The notes beneath the pieces are model-generated. The model ran no database searches. It was not told where the DNA came from and saw nothing but the letters and a program-made list of their open reading frames with translations. A stretch of 64,000 nucleotides of DNA from Phycicoccus jejuensis. Its GTDB lineage: Bacteria > Actinomycetota > Actinomycetes > Actinomycetales > Dermatophilaceae. A program made the position numbers and the translations under genes. Location of the stretch: contig NZ_JOEE01000003.1 in assembly GCF_000720925.1 (NCBI RefSeq), forward strand, positions 395,480 through 459,479, written 5' to 3'. Of the stretch, positions 1 to 8,244 are shown piece by piece; positions within the stretch are counted from its first letter, which is position 1; every line of letters starts with the position of its first letter.

Positions 1-443
1 ACGTCGATCTTGACGATCGTGGCGAGCTCCAGCAGCCGCTCGGCGCCGTCGATCCACACGAAGTCGTCGAGGGCGAGCTGGTACCCGCGCGCGACGAGGT
101 CGCGGCATCCCTGCACGGACTCGTCGTCGACGGTCACGGTCTCGAGCACCTCGATGACGGTGCGCGCGGGCGGGAGGGTCACGGGGGTCCTGCCGGTGAG
201 CACGCCCCGCTCGGCGTTGCAGAAGATCACCTTGTCGCCGACGAGCTGGCCGACCCCGATGGTCAGGGCACCCAGCACCACGTCGGCGGTCATCTGCTCC
301 CCGGAGGGCAGCGGGGTGTCCGACCGCGCGGCGCGGTACAGGAGCTCGTAGCCCATGACCGCGCCGGTGCGGTCGACGATCGGTTGGCGTCCCACGGCCA
401 CCGCGGGGGTGGCCGTGGACGTCGCGGGCTCCCCTACAAGCAC
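1..443 (-). CDS. EAL/HDOD-type signalling protein, N-terminal part (3' end beyond window)
   Basis: The visible 147 residues match the start of YuxH-like proteins, which join a divergent EAL (cyclic-di-GMP phosphodiesterase-like) domain to a C-terminal HDOD domain. Seen: GRQPIVDR followed by GYELLYRA (the EAL position), FCNAERG, VIEVLE, ALDDF and VKIDV, which correspond to the E, N, E, DD and K positions of EAL catalytic sites. The usual glycine after DDF is not present. The GTG start at 443 is chosen because GGAGGA lies 7 nt upstream. The gene runs off the left edge, so the HDOD part and the end are not seen. Enzymatic activity versus nucleotide sensing cannot be decided. Divergent from the chromate transporter. 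Confidence 0.8.
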   Translation of the reverse strand, partial: MLVGEPATSTATPAVAVGRQPIVDRTGAVMGYELLYRAARSDTPLPSGEQMTADVVLGALTIGVGQLVGDKVIFCNAERGVLTGRTPVTLPPARTVIEVLETVTVDDESVQGCRDLVARGYQLALDDFVWIDGAERLLELATIVKID

Positions 444-750
444 GGTCCGTCCTCCAGTTGTGTCGACCCCGTGATTGTGCGCAGAGGTGGGACCGGGCGG
501 CCGCTCGACGGTGGACGAATCAGCCGATCGTCCGACCGGACCGTGCGATCGGCCGGACTTCCCTCCCGTGCACCACCTCTCGGCAGCTCTCGACGCGCCC
601 CGCTCAGCCGCTCGTGACCAGCTGCGGGCCACGGCCCCCGAGCACCCATGACCGCCGGTGCGTCCGAATGCACGCGACGTCGCCACGGGCGGTGGCTCGT
701 CCCACGCCCCCGCCGTCCCCTACCTTGGTCCGCGACCGAGGAGGACCACC
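444..750. other. Intergenic region between divergent genes with an inverted repeat
   Basis: About 307 bp without a convincing gene. It holds an inverted repeat with arms GCCGATCG (523-530) and CGATCGGC (546-553) around a 15-nt loop. A possible minus-10 TACCTT (721-726) lies before the chrA ribosome binding site. Nothing else recognised. Confidence 0.5.
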
Positions 751-2124
751 GTGGCCGACGCCCAGCCTGCCGCCGACCGGCGCACCGACCTGGTGCCGTT
801 CGCGGTGGCCGTCCGTGCGTGGTTCTCGATCTCGCTGCAGACCTTCGGCGGGCCGGCGGGCCAGATCGCGGTCATGGAGCGCGAGCTCGTCGAGCGGCGT
901 CGCTGGATCGGCCACGAGCGCTTCCTCCACGCCCTCTCCTTCTGCACCCTGCTGCCGGGGCCCGAGGCCCAGCAGCTCGCCGTGTACGTCGGGTGGCTCC
1001 TCAACGGTGTCCGAGGGGGCCTCGTCGCGGGGACCCTCTTCGTCCTCCCCGGGCTCGTCGCCCTCCTCGGGCTCTCGGCCGTCTACGTCGCGTGGGGAGA
1101 GACCGCCGTCGTCTCGGGGGTGTTCGCCGCCGTCGCGCCGGCCGTCCTCGTCGTCGTCGCGCAGGCCGTCCTGCGAGTGGGTCGCAAGGCGCTGACCACC
1201 CGCCTCTCCGTGGGCATCGCGGTGACGGCGTTCCTGGCCCTCGGCCTCGTGCACGTGCCGTTCCCCCTCGTCGTGCTCGCGGCCGGCCTGGTCGGGCTGG
1301 TCGCCGCTCGCGGCCGACCTCCGACGGCGGCCGTGCCCTCCCGCCCCGGCGACGTCGCCCCGGTCGTCCGGGATGACACCCTCCACCACGTCCGCCCGAC
1401 CCGGGGGTACGTCGCCCGCGTGCTCGGTGTCGGCCTGCTCGCGTGGGCCGTGCCGATGACCGCCGTCGTGCTCCTCACCGGGCGGGGCAGCGTCTTCACG
1501 CAGCAGGGGCTGTTCTTCACCGGCACCGCCCTCGTCACCTTCGGCGGCGCCTACGCGGTGCTCGCCTTCGTCGCGCAGCGGGCGGTCGAGGTGTACGGGT
1601 GGCTGGCCCCCGGCGAGATGGCCCGGGGGCTCGCGCTCGCCGAGTCGACGCCCGGGCCGCTCATCATGGTCGTGCAGTTCGTCGCCTTCCTCGGCGCGTA
1701 CCGCGACCCCGGCGCCCTCTCCCCCTGGGCCGCCGGGGTCCTCGCGTCGCTCCTGACGACGTGGGTCGTGTTCGTCCCCTCGTTCGTCCTCGTCTTCCTC
1801 GGCGCCCCGTTCATCGAGCGGCTGCGCGGCAACCGCACGCTCGCCGCCGCGCTGGGCGGGGTCACCGCCGCCGTCGTCGGCGTCATCGCCCACCTCGGCG
1901 TCTACCTCGCGGTCCACACCCTCGCCGACCGCACCGTCGTCGCGGCCCGCGGGCCGGTCTCGGTCGAGCTCCCGGACCCGCGCGCCCTCGACCCCGTCGC
2001 GTTCGGCCACCTCGCGCTGGCCGCCGTCCTGCTCCTGTGGCGCGGGTGGTCCGTGCTGCGGACCCTGGCGGCCTGCGCGGGCGTCGGACTCGTCGTCGCG
2101 CTCGCCCGCCTCGCCCTGGCCTGA
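751..2124 (+). CDS. chrA: ChrA-family chromate efflux transporter
   Basis: Inner-membrane protein of the CHR family, which exports chromate (or related oxyanions) by ion-coupled antiport. The 457-residue product has two homologous CHR halves, the usual length for long-chain ChrA: FGGPAGQIAVMERELV near residue 32 and TFGGAYAVLAF near residue 263, followed by PGPLIMVVQFVAFLGAYR. Around ten hydrophobic segments are visible. The GTG at 751 is chosen because GAGGAGG sits just upstream; an in-frame ATG at 658 would add 31 residues without transporter character. No ChrB-type regulator or other metal gene is adjacent, so induction by chromate is unsupported here. Confidence 0.9.
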   Translation: MADAQPAADRRTDLVPFAVAVRAWFSISLQTFGGPAGQIAVMERELVERRRWIGHERFLHALSFCTLLPGPEAQQLAVYVGWLLNGVRGGLVAGTLFVLPGLVALLGLSAVYVAWGETAVVSGVFAAVAPAVLVVVAQAVLRVGRKALTTRLSVGIAVTAFLALGLVHVPFPLVVLAAGLVGLVAARGRPPTAAVPSRPGDVAPVVRDDTLHHVRPTRGYVARVLGVGLLAWAVPMTAVVLLTGRGSVFTQQGLFFTGTALVTFGGAYAVLAFVAQRAVEVYGWLAPGEMARGLALAESTPGPLIMVVQFVAFLGAYRDPGALSPWAAGVLASLLTTWVVFVPSFVLVFLGAPFIERLRGNRTLAAALGGVTAAVVGVIAHLGVYLAVHTLADRTVVAARGPVSVELPDPRALDPVAFGHLALAAVLLLWRGWSVLRTLAACAGVGLVVALARLALA

Positions 2125-2157
2125 CGAGCGCGGCGGCGGCTCGGCCGGGTCGGCGGG

Positions 2158-3324
2158 TCAGCCCTTGAGGAGCTGACGAGCCATGACGATCCGCTGGACC
2201 TGGTTGGTGCCCTCGTAGATCTGGGTGATCTTCGCGTCGCGCATCATCCGCTCGAGCGGGAAGTCACGCGTGTACCCGGCGCCGCCGAGCAGCTGGACGG
2301 CGTCGGTCGTCACCTGCATCGCGACGTCGGACGCGTAAGCCTTGGCCGCGGCGCCGAAGAACGGCAGGTCGGCGTCGGAGCGCTCGGACTTCGCGGCGGC
2401 GACGTAGACGAGCTGGCGGGCGGCCTCGAGCTGCATCGCCATGTCGGCGAGCATGAACTGCACGCCCTGGAACTCGGCGACCTTCTTCCCGAACTGCTGC
2501 CGCTCCTTGACGTAGGCCACGGCCTGGTCGAGCGCGCCCTGGGCGATGCCGACGGCCTGGGCGCCGATGGTCACGCGGGTGTGGTCGAGGGTCGCGAGGG
2601 CGATCTTCAGGCCGGCGCCGACCTCGCCGACGACGCGGTCGCCGGGGATGCGGCAGCGGTCGAAGTGCAGCTCGCGCGTCGGGCTGCCCTTGATGCCGAG
2701 CTTGCGCTCCTTCTCGCCGAACGAGAACCCCTCGTCCGACTTCTCGACCACGAAGGCGGTGATGTTGTTGCCGCGCGGGCCGTCGGGGTCGGTCACCGCG
2801 AGGACCGTGTAGTACTCGGAGACACCGGCGTTGGTGATCCAGGACTTCTGGCCGGTCAGCACCCAGTCGTCGCCGTCGCGCACGGCCTTGCACTTCATCG
2901 CCGCCGTGTCCGAGCCGGCCTCGCGCTCCGAGAGGCCGTAGGAGAAGGTCGACTCCCCCGCCGCGAGCGGCGTGAGGTAGCGCTTCTTGACGTCGTCGTT
3001 CGCCGCGAGGAGCAGCGGCATCGAGCCGAGCTTGTTGACCGCCGGGATGAGCGAGGACGACGCGCAGACCCGGGCGACCTCCTCGATGACGAGGCAGGTG
3101 GCGAGCGCGTCGGCCCCCACGCCGCCGAACTCCTCGGGCACGTGCGGGGCGAAGAAGTCCGAGGCGACGAGCGCGTCGTGCGCCTCCTGCGGGTAGCGCG
3201 ACTCCTCGTCGACCACAGCGGCGAACGGCGCGATCTTGTCCTCGGCGACGGCGCGGACGGCCTCGCGGATGGCCTCGTGGTCCTCCGAGAGCCGGTAGGT
3301 GTCGAAGTCGGGGTTGCCGCTCAT
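2158..3324 (-). CDS. Acyl-CoA dehydrogenase
   Basis: FAD enzyme that introduces a trans-2,3 double bond into acyl-CoAs and passes electrons to ETF. The 388 residues fit the family length. Seen: EREAGSDTAAM (flavin region), GQKSWITNAG, GAGYTRDFPLERMMRDAKITQIYEG near the end. The glutamate of IYEGTNQVQR (about residue 371) is the catalytic base position of short/medium-chain enzymes. Start at the ATG at 3324 gives MSGNPDFDTYRL; GAAGAGG lies just upstream, and longer extensions look non-coding. Divergent from a TetR regulator with paired operator boxes between them, so it is probably that regulator's target. Chain-length preference is unknown. Confidence 0.92.
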   Translation of the reverse strand: MSGNPDFDTYRLSEDHEAIREAVRAVAEDKIAPFAAVVDEESRYPQEAHDALVASDFFAPHVPEEFGGVGADALATCLVIEEVARVCASSSLIPAVNKLGSMPLLLAANDDVKKRYLTPLAAGESTFSYGLSEREAGSDTAAMKCKAVRDGDDWVLTGQKSWITNAGVSEYYTVLAVTDPDGPRGNNITAFVVEKSDEGFSFGEKERKLGIKGSPTRELHFDRCRIPGDRVVGEVGAGLKIALATLDHTRVTIGAQAVGIAQGALDQAVAYVKERQQFGKKVAEFQGVQFMLADMAMQLEAARQLVYVAAAKSERSDADLPFFGAAAKAYASDVAMQVTTDAVQLLGGAGYTRDFPLERMMRDAKITQIYEGTNQVQRIVMARQLLKG

Positions 3325-3360
3325 GGGTGCCTCTTCCGTCCGGCGGCCAAGGCCGCGCGT

Positions 3361-3393
3361 GGTACTCAGTCCCGTCTCACGATACTCAGTACC
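3361..3393. promoter_or_regulatory. Paired TACTCAGT operator boxes between acyl-CoA dehydrogenase and tetR
   Basis: Two copies of TACTCAGT occur at 3363-3370 and 3383-3390, exactly 20 bp apart; the second extends to TACTCAGTA, a palindrome around a central C. The outer arms GGTACTCAGT and ACTCAGTACC are also a near inverted repeat. Two-turn spacing on one helix face is typical of a TetR dimer pair. The second box lies where a minus-35 would be for TATCGT (3406-3411) before the TetR start, suggesting autoregulation. Inference. Confidence 0.6.
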
Positions 3394-3418
3394 ACCGTCA
3401 GCGTCTATCGTGGGCCGT

Positions 3419-4096
3419 GTGACGTCCACCCCCCGCGAGCGGCTCACCGACGCCGCCTTCGCCCTCTTCGCCGAGCGCGGCTTCCACGAGACGACGGTCG
3501 ACGACGTCGTCGCCCGGGCGGGCGTCGGCCGCACGACCTTCTTCCGCGTCTTCAGCGGCAAGGAGGACGCGGTCTTCCCGGACCACGAGGCGCTCGTCGC
3601 ACGCGTCGAGGAGCGCCTGGCCGCGTCCGAGGCCCCCGCGCTGCAGGCGGCGGCCGACGCCGCGGGGCTCGTGCTCGAGCACTACCTGGCCGAGGGCGAC
3701 CGGGCGCGGCTGCGCTACCGGATCACCCGGCAGGTCGCCGCCCTGCGCGACCGCGAGGCCGCGAGCCAGCTGCCCTACCACCGCACCTTCCGGGTCTTCC
3801 TGCGCCGGCTGACCGACGAGAGCGAGGCCTCCGACTTGCGCGCCGAGCTCCTCGCGGGCGCCGTCGTCACCGCCCACAACCACGTCCTGCGCCGGTGGCT
3901 GCGTGGCCACACCGACGCCGCCGACGCCCGCGCCGAGCTCGGCCGGGCGATGGCCGAGGTCGCCCGCTGGGCGGCGCCGTCGGGCTCTCCCGCCCCGCCG
4001 CCGCCCGAGACCGAGATCGTCGTCGTGCGCTCCTCCCGCCCCGTGGAGGAGCTCCTCCCCGCCCTGCGCGCGGCCGCCGGCGAGCCGACGACCTGA
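3419..4096 (+). CDS. TetR-family transcriptional regulator
   Basis: 225-residue regulator. The N-terminal helix-turn-helix is clear: RERLTDAAFALFAERGFHETTVDDVVARAGVGRTTFFRVF, residues about 5-45. The C-terminal ligand domain is not diagnostic of a ligand. The GTG at 3419 is chosen over an upstream ATG because TATCGT (3406-3411) ends 7 nt before it, matching the leaderless pattern of this genome, and because family homology begins there. Divergent from an acyl-CoA dehydrogenase with paired palindromic boxes between, so it probably represses that gene and itself; an acyl-CoA or fatty-acid ligand is a guess from context. Confidence 0.9.
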   Translation: MTSTPRERLTDAAFALFAERGFHETTVDDVVARAGVGRTTFFRVFSGKEDAVFPDHEALVARVEERLAASEAPALQAAADAAGLVLEHYLAEGDRARLRYRITRQVAALRDREAASQLPYHRTFRVFLRRLTDESEASDLRAELLAGAVVTAHNHVLRRWLRGHTDAADARAELGRAMAEVARWAAPSGSPAPPPPETEIVVVRSSRPVEELLPALRAAAGEPTT

Positions 4097-4163
4097 CGGC
4101 CCGGGCCGGACCGCACCGGCCCCCGGGGGCGACGTGGACCGCCGGGCCCCCTAGCCTGCCCTC

Positions 4164-4724
4164 ATGGACGAGAGCGGCCGGCTGACCTACGTGCTGGTGG
4201 ACGGCGAGAACATCGACGCCACCCTGGGCAACGCGATCCTGGCCCGGCGGCCCCGGCCCGAGGAGCGCCCGCGGTGGGAGCGGGTCCTCAAGTTCGCCGA
4301 GGAGCACTGGCAGCAGCCGACCCGCGGGCTGTTCTTCCTCGCAGCCAACTCCGAGCTGCCGATGTCGTTCGTCCAGGCGCTGCTCGCCATCGGCTACCGG
4401 CCGGTGCCGCTGTCCGGCGACCCGGGCGTCAAGGTCGTCGACGTCGCGATCCAGCGCACCCTCGAGGCGCTGCAGGAGCGCTCCGCCGACGTCATCCTCG
4501 TGAGCAACGACGGCGACTTCCTGCCGCAGGTCGAGGGCCTCCTCGACGGCCGCAAGGTCGCGGTCGCGGGCTTCGACGAGTTCCGCAACCAGGCCTTCAA
4601 CGCGCTCGTGGGCCGTGGGCTCGAGGCGCTCGACCTCGAGCACGACGTCCGCGCGTTCAAGGAGCCCCTCCCGCGCGTCCGGATCATCCCCATCGACGAG
4701 TTCGACCCCACCCTCTTCCTCTGA
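4164..4724 (+). CDS. NYN domain (LabA/DUF88-type) PIN-fold protein
   Basis: 186-residue protein made of a single NYN domain, a PIN/FLAP-like fold linked to RNA cleavage. Seen: YVLVDGENID (Asp13, Asn16) at the start and VSNDGDFLPQV (Asp116, Asp118), the acidic cluster expected to bind a metal, then GRKVAVAGF. No extra RNA-binding domain is present. Start ATG 4164 is preceded by TAGCCT (4152-4157) with a 6-nt gap, so it is probably leaderless. It stands alone, convergent with the Imm-5-like gene; substrate unknown. Confidence 0.85.
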   Translation: MDESGRLTYVLVDGENIDATLGNAILARRPRPEERPRWERVLKFAEEHWQQPTRGLFFLAANSELPMSFVQALLAIGYRPVPLSGDPGVKVVDVAIQRTLEALQERSADVILVSNDGDFLPQVEGLLDGRKVAVAGFDEFRNQAFNALVGRGLEALDLEHDVRAFKEPLPRVRIIPIDEFDPTLFL

Positions 4725-4774
4725 CCGACCCCACCCCCACCCTGGGGAAAGCCGGGGCTGGACGTCGCGCGCGG

Positions 4775-5290
4775 TCAGGTGTGGAAGAGGTCCCAGCACA
4801 GGGGGTTGCGGCGCTCCTGGTCCTCAAGGACGAGCCCGCGCACGGCCTCGGGCAGCTGCGCGCGCTGCCACGCGCACTCGGCCCTCCCCGCCGCCTCCGC
4901 CTCGCCGGGCGCTGCCGCCGCCCGCACGGCCTTGAGGGCGTACGCGGCCGCCCCGAGGTCGTGCGCCGCGACGTGCGCGACGCACGCCGCCTGCCCGCAG
5001 GCGTAGGCCGCGAAGCGCGAGGCCCCTCGCAGGTCGCGGGCCGCCCCCATCGCGTGCCCGCCGGCCGCACGCGAGGCCATCATCCCGACCTCGCCGCGCA
5101 CCCAGCCCCGGACCGCCTCGAGGGCGGCCCGGGGGCGGGGGTCGTCGGGCCGCTCGGCCTCGACGAGCGGCAGGACGTGCTCGGCGCAGGCCACCGCCCA
5201 CAGGGCCAGCAGGCGGTGGTCGGCGTCGGTCAGGGTGCCCCCGCGGCGGACGGTCGTCAGCCGCGGGTCCCGCTCGGGCGGGAGGATCAC
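4775..5290 (-). CDS. Imm-5-like putative immunity protein
   Basis: 171 residues, almost all helical and alanine-rich, matching the family usually annotated as putative immunity protein (Imm-5-like): ALEAVRGWVRGEV, a central AARDLRGASRFAAYACGQAACVAHVAAHDLGAAAYALKAVRA, and a C-terminal RNPLCWDLF. These proteins are found in many actinobacteria without a toxin nearby, and no toxin is adjacent here. GTG start at 5290 lies 19 nt after the LLM oxidoreductase gene, so the two are probably co-transcribed. Function as immunity is a family label only. Confidence 0.6.
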   Translation of the reverse strand: MILPPERDPRLTTVRRGGTLTDADHRLLALWAVACAEHVLPLVEAERPDDPRPRAALEAVRGWVRGEVGMMASRAAGGHAMGAARDLRGASRFAAYACGQAACVAHVAAHDLGAAAYALKAVRAAAAPGEAEAAGRAECAWQRAQLPEAVRGLVLEDQERRNPLCWDLFHT

Positions 5291-5309
5291 CGGAGCCGGC
5301 CCGGGGCGG

Positions 5310-6371
5310 TCACTCGCCGCGCAGCAGGTGCCACAGGTGGCCGTGGCGCTCGCGGTCGACGAGCTCCGGCATCACCTCGCGCTCGAACAGCTCGACGCCC
5401 GAGAGGTCGTAGGCCTGCTCGACGAAGTAGGTGATGGCGTACGTCATCCCGCGCGCCTGGAGGTCCTTCAGCTTCTCGACGACCTGCTCGGGCGTGCCGA
5501 CGAGGGGCCCGGTCTCGAAGGAGCGCACGGTGTCGTCGACGACGTCGTCCGGCAGCCCGGCGGACGCGTAGTGGTCGCGGATCCACGCGAGCCGCTCCTG
5601 CACCTCGCGCTCGTCGCGCCCGATGACGACGTTGTAGTTGGCGCTGCGGACGATCTCGCCGAAGTCCCGGCCGATGTCGCGGCAGTGCTGCTCGAGGATC
5701 GCGCTCTTGGCGCTGAAGCCCTCGGGCGAGCCGTCGAAGTTCGTGTAGTCGGCGTACTCGGCCGCGATGCGCAGCGTCTTCTTCTCGCCGCCGCCGGCGA
5801 CCCACATCGGGATGCCGTTCGCGCGCGAGCCCGGCATCGACGTGCCCTGCAGCGGCTGCGGGAAGCACATCGCGCCGTCGACCTGGTAGTGGTCGCCGTC
5901 GAGCGTCGCGCGCCCGGTGGTCCACATCTGCCGCATGACCTCGACGCCCTCGCGCAGGCGGGCCAGCCGCTCGCCGGCGCCCGGGAAGCCGTAGCCGTAG
6001 GCCCGCCACTCGTGCTCGTACCAGCCGGCGCCGATGCCCATCTCGACGCGTCCCTCCGAGACGGCGTCGACGGTGGCGGCGACCTTGGCGAGGTAGGTCG
6101 GCTCGCGGTAGCCCAGGCAGGTGCACATCTGGCCGAGGCGGACCCGGCCGGTGACGCCCGCGAACGCCGCCATGAGGGTCCACGCCTCGTGCACGCCGGC
6201 CTCGGTCGGCCGCGGGACCGGGTGGAAGTGGTCGTAGACCCAGATCGAGGTCCAGTCCTCGATGCCGTCGGCGCGGCGCGCGAGCCCGGCCATCACCCCC
6301 CAGTGCTGGGCCGGGTCGATGCCGACGAGGTCGTGGCGCCAGCCCTGCGGGACGAACAGTCCGAACTTCAT
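5310..6371 (-). CDS. LLM-class F420-dependent oxidoreductase
   Basis: 353-residue TIM-barrel protein of the luciferase-like monooxygenase class. Actinobacterial members usually reduce or oxidise substrates with coenzyme F420 rather than FMN. Seen: [11 protein letters not shown] start, [56 protein letters not shown], the conserved stretch that lines the cofactor site. ATG 6371 is chosen because GAGGAGAG precedes it by about 7 nt. Substrate cannot be predicted. Divergent from ugd; followed by the Imm-5-like gene. Confidence 0.88.
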   Translation of the reverse strand: MKFGLFVPQGWRHDLVGIDPAQHWGVMAGLARRADGIEDWTSIWVYDHFHPVPRPTEAGVHEAWTLMAAFAGVTGRVRLGQMCTCLGYREPTYLAKVAATVDAVSEGRVEMGIGAGWYEHEWRAYGYGFPGAGERLARLREGVEVMRQMWTTGRATLDGDHYQVDGAMCFPQPLQGTSMPGSRANGIPMWVAGGGEKKTLRIAAEYADYTNFDGSPEGFSAKSAILEQHCRDIGRDFGEIVRSANYNVVIGRDEREVQERLAWIRDHYASAGLPDDVVDDTVRSFETGPLVGTPEQVVEKLKDLQARGMTYAITYFVEQAYDLSGVELFEREVMPELVDRERHGHLWHLLRGE

Positions 6372-6438
6372 CGTGAGCTCTCCTCGTGGTCGTGGACCTC
6401 GATCATGCCCCAGCGCGCCGAACCGTAGGCTGTCGGCC

Positions 6439-7608
6439 GTGACCCACAGGATCTGCGTCGTCGGCACCTCGTACGTCGGGCTCTCGCTCGCGGTCCTGCT
6501 GGCGCGCCGGCACGACGTCGTCGCCTTCGACATCGACGAGTCCCGCGTCGCGACCCTGCGCGAGGGTCGCAGCCCCATCTCGGACCCCGACATCGAGAGC
6601 CACCTCGCCGCCGGCGGGCTGAACCTCACGGTGACGACCGACAAAGAGGAGGCGTACCGCGGCGCAGAGTTCGTCGTCGTCGCCACCCCGACGAACTACG
6701 ACGAGCGGACGAACTACTTCGACACGAGCAGCGTCGAGCAGGTCGTCGGCGACGTCCGCCGCATCGCGCCCGACGCCACCGCCGTCGTCAAGTCGACCGT
6801 CCCCGTCGGGTTCACCCGCGGCCTGCGCGAGCGCCTGGGCACCGACCGCGTCGTCTTCAGCCCCGAGTTCCTCCGCGAGGGCCGCGCGCTGCACGACAAC
6901 CTCCACCCCTCGCGCATCGTCGTCGGCGACCGCAGCGAGCGCGGCGAGCTCTTCGCCCGCCTCCTCGCCGAGGCGGCCCTCGACCCCGACGTGCCCGTCC
7001 TGCTCACCGACCCCACCGAGGCCGAGGCGATCAAGCTCTTCGCCAACACCTACCTCGCGATGCGGGTCGCGTACTTCAACGAGCTCGACACCTACGCGGC
7101 GACCCACGGGCTCGACACGCGCCAGATCATCGACGGCGTCGGCCTCGACCCGCGCATCGGGACGCACTACAACAACCCGAGCTTCGGCTACGGCGGCTAC
7201 TGCCTGCCCAAGGACACCAAGCAGCTGCTCGCGAACTACGCGGACGTGCCGCAGACGCTCATCCAGGCGATCGTCGACGCCAACACGACCCGCAAGGACT
7301 TCGTGGCGACCGACATCCTCGCCCGCCGCCCGAAGGTCGTCGGCATCCACCGGCTCATCATGAAGTCCGGGTCCGACAACTTCCGCAGCAGCAGCGTCCA
7401 GGGCGTCATGAAGCGCCTCAAGGCCAAGGGCGTCGAGGTCGTCGTCTTCGAGCCCGAGCTGCACGAGGACCACTTCTTCGGCTCGCCGCTCGTCTCGCTC
7501 GAGGAGCTCAAGGAGCGTGCCGACGTCATCGTCGCCAACCGCCTCGTCGACGAGCTCGCCGACGTCGCGGACCGCGTCTACACGCGCGACCTCTTCGGCA
7601 ACGACTGA
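6439..7608 (+). CDS. ugd: UDP-glucose 6-dehydrogenase family
   Basis: NAD-dependent four-electron oxidation of UDP-glucose to UDP-glucuronate, a precursor for acidic surface polysaccharides. 389 residues, close to the compact E. coli Ugd (about 388). Seen: N-terminal Rossmann [43 protein letters not shown] and the catalytic loop [16 protein letters not shown] with nucleophile Cys255. The first dinucleotide-binding glycine pattern is GTSYVG rather than GxGYVG. GTG 6439 follows TAGGCT (6426-6431) by 7 nt, so translation is probably leaderless. A two-domain CDP-glycerol transferase lies shortly downstream, consistent with an envelope polymer. A related UDP-ManNAc or GDP-mannose substrate is less likely. 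Confidence 0.88.
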   Translation: MTHRICVVGTSYVGLSLAVLLARRHDVVAFDIDESRVATLREGRSPISDPDIESHLAAGGLNLTVTTDKEEAYRGAEFVVVATPTNYDERTNYFDTSSVEQVVGDVRRIAPDATAVVKSTVPVGFTRGLRERLGTDRVVFSPEFLREGRALHDNLHPSRIVVGDRSERGELFARLLAEAALDPDVPVLLTDPTEAEAIKLFANTYLAMRVAYFNELDTYAATHGLDTRQIIDGVGLDPRIGTHYNNPSFGYGGYCLPKDTKQLLANYADVPQTLIQAIVDANTTRKDFVATDILARRPKVVGIHRLIMKSGSDNFRSSSVQGVMKRLKAKGVEVVVFEPELHEDHFFGSPLVSLEELKERADVIVANRLVDELADVADRVYTRDLFGND

Positions 7609-7688
7609 CGGGCCCCGACCGTCCCGCCGTCGGGAGCCCGTCCGCGCGGCGCCCCCCACCGACACCGGCGGCGGAGCATGATGGACGG

Positions 7689-8144
7689 ATGGGCGCACTG
7701 AGGCACCAGAACGACCCCGACCTGATCCGCGAGCTGCTCATGGACCCCGGCATCTGGGTGGTCGTCGGCCTGTCGGACAACCGGTCCCGTCCCGCGTGGT
7801 CGGTGTCGCGCTGGATGAGCGTCGAGCTCGGGACGCCGATCATCCCGGTGCACCCCAAGGCCCAGACGGTCCACGGCGCACAGGGGTACGCGAGCCTCGC
7901 CGACATCCCCGACCAGGACCTCAAGGTCGTCGACTGCTTCGTCAACTCCTCGCGGGTCGGCGCGGTCGTCGACCAGGCGATCGAGCACAAGGACCGCCTC
8001 CAGCTCGACGCCGTGTGGATGCAGGTCGGGGTGGTCGACGTCGCGGCGGCCGAGCGCGCCCGGCGCGCGGGCCTCGGCGTGGTCATGGACACCTGCCCGA
8101 AGATCGAGTGGCCGAAGGTCCGCCGCGACGGCATGCAGCGCTGA
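7689..8144 (+). CDS. CoA-binding domain protein (YccU-like)
   Basis: 151-residue single Rossmann CoA-binding domain, as in YccU and the N-terminal part of succinyl-CoA synthetase alpha. Seen: PGIWVVVGLSDNRSRPAWSVSRWM near the start, IIPVHPKA, DLKVVDCFVNSSRV, WMQVGVVD and MDTCPKIEW at the end, all standard positions. The ATG at 7689 gives the normal family length. Role unknown; not obviously linked to neighbours. Confidence 0.85.
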   Translation: MGALRHQNDPDLIRELLMDPGIWVVVGLSDNRSRPAWSVSRWMSVELGTPIIPVHPKAQTVHGAQGYASLADIPDQDLKVVDCFVNSSRVGAVVDQAIEHKDRLQLDAVWMQVGVVDVAAAERARRAGLGVVMDTCPKIEWPKVRRDGMQR

Positions 8145-8244
8145 GCCCCGCTCCCGGGCACCCCTCGGGCCCCGATATCGTTGACCCAGCGCGCGTGCTC
8201 ACCGGCGCTCCCCTCTGCTCCGACCCCGAGAGGCCTCCACCGCC

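Noticed and set aside
604..2010. Long open frame on the minus strand opposite chrA
   Set aside because: Acidic/Arg-rich low-complexity translation typical of the antisense frame of GC-rich genes; the plus-strand transporter is clear.
7609..8244. Tandem fusion of the CoA-binding gene with downstream frames
   Set aside because: The CoA-binding protein ends cleanly at its family boundary (CPKIEW plus a few residues) and the next gene begins at a separate GTG.
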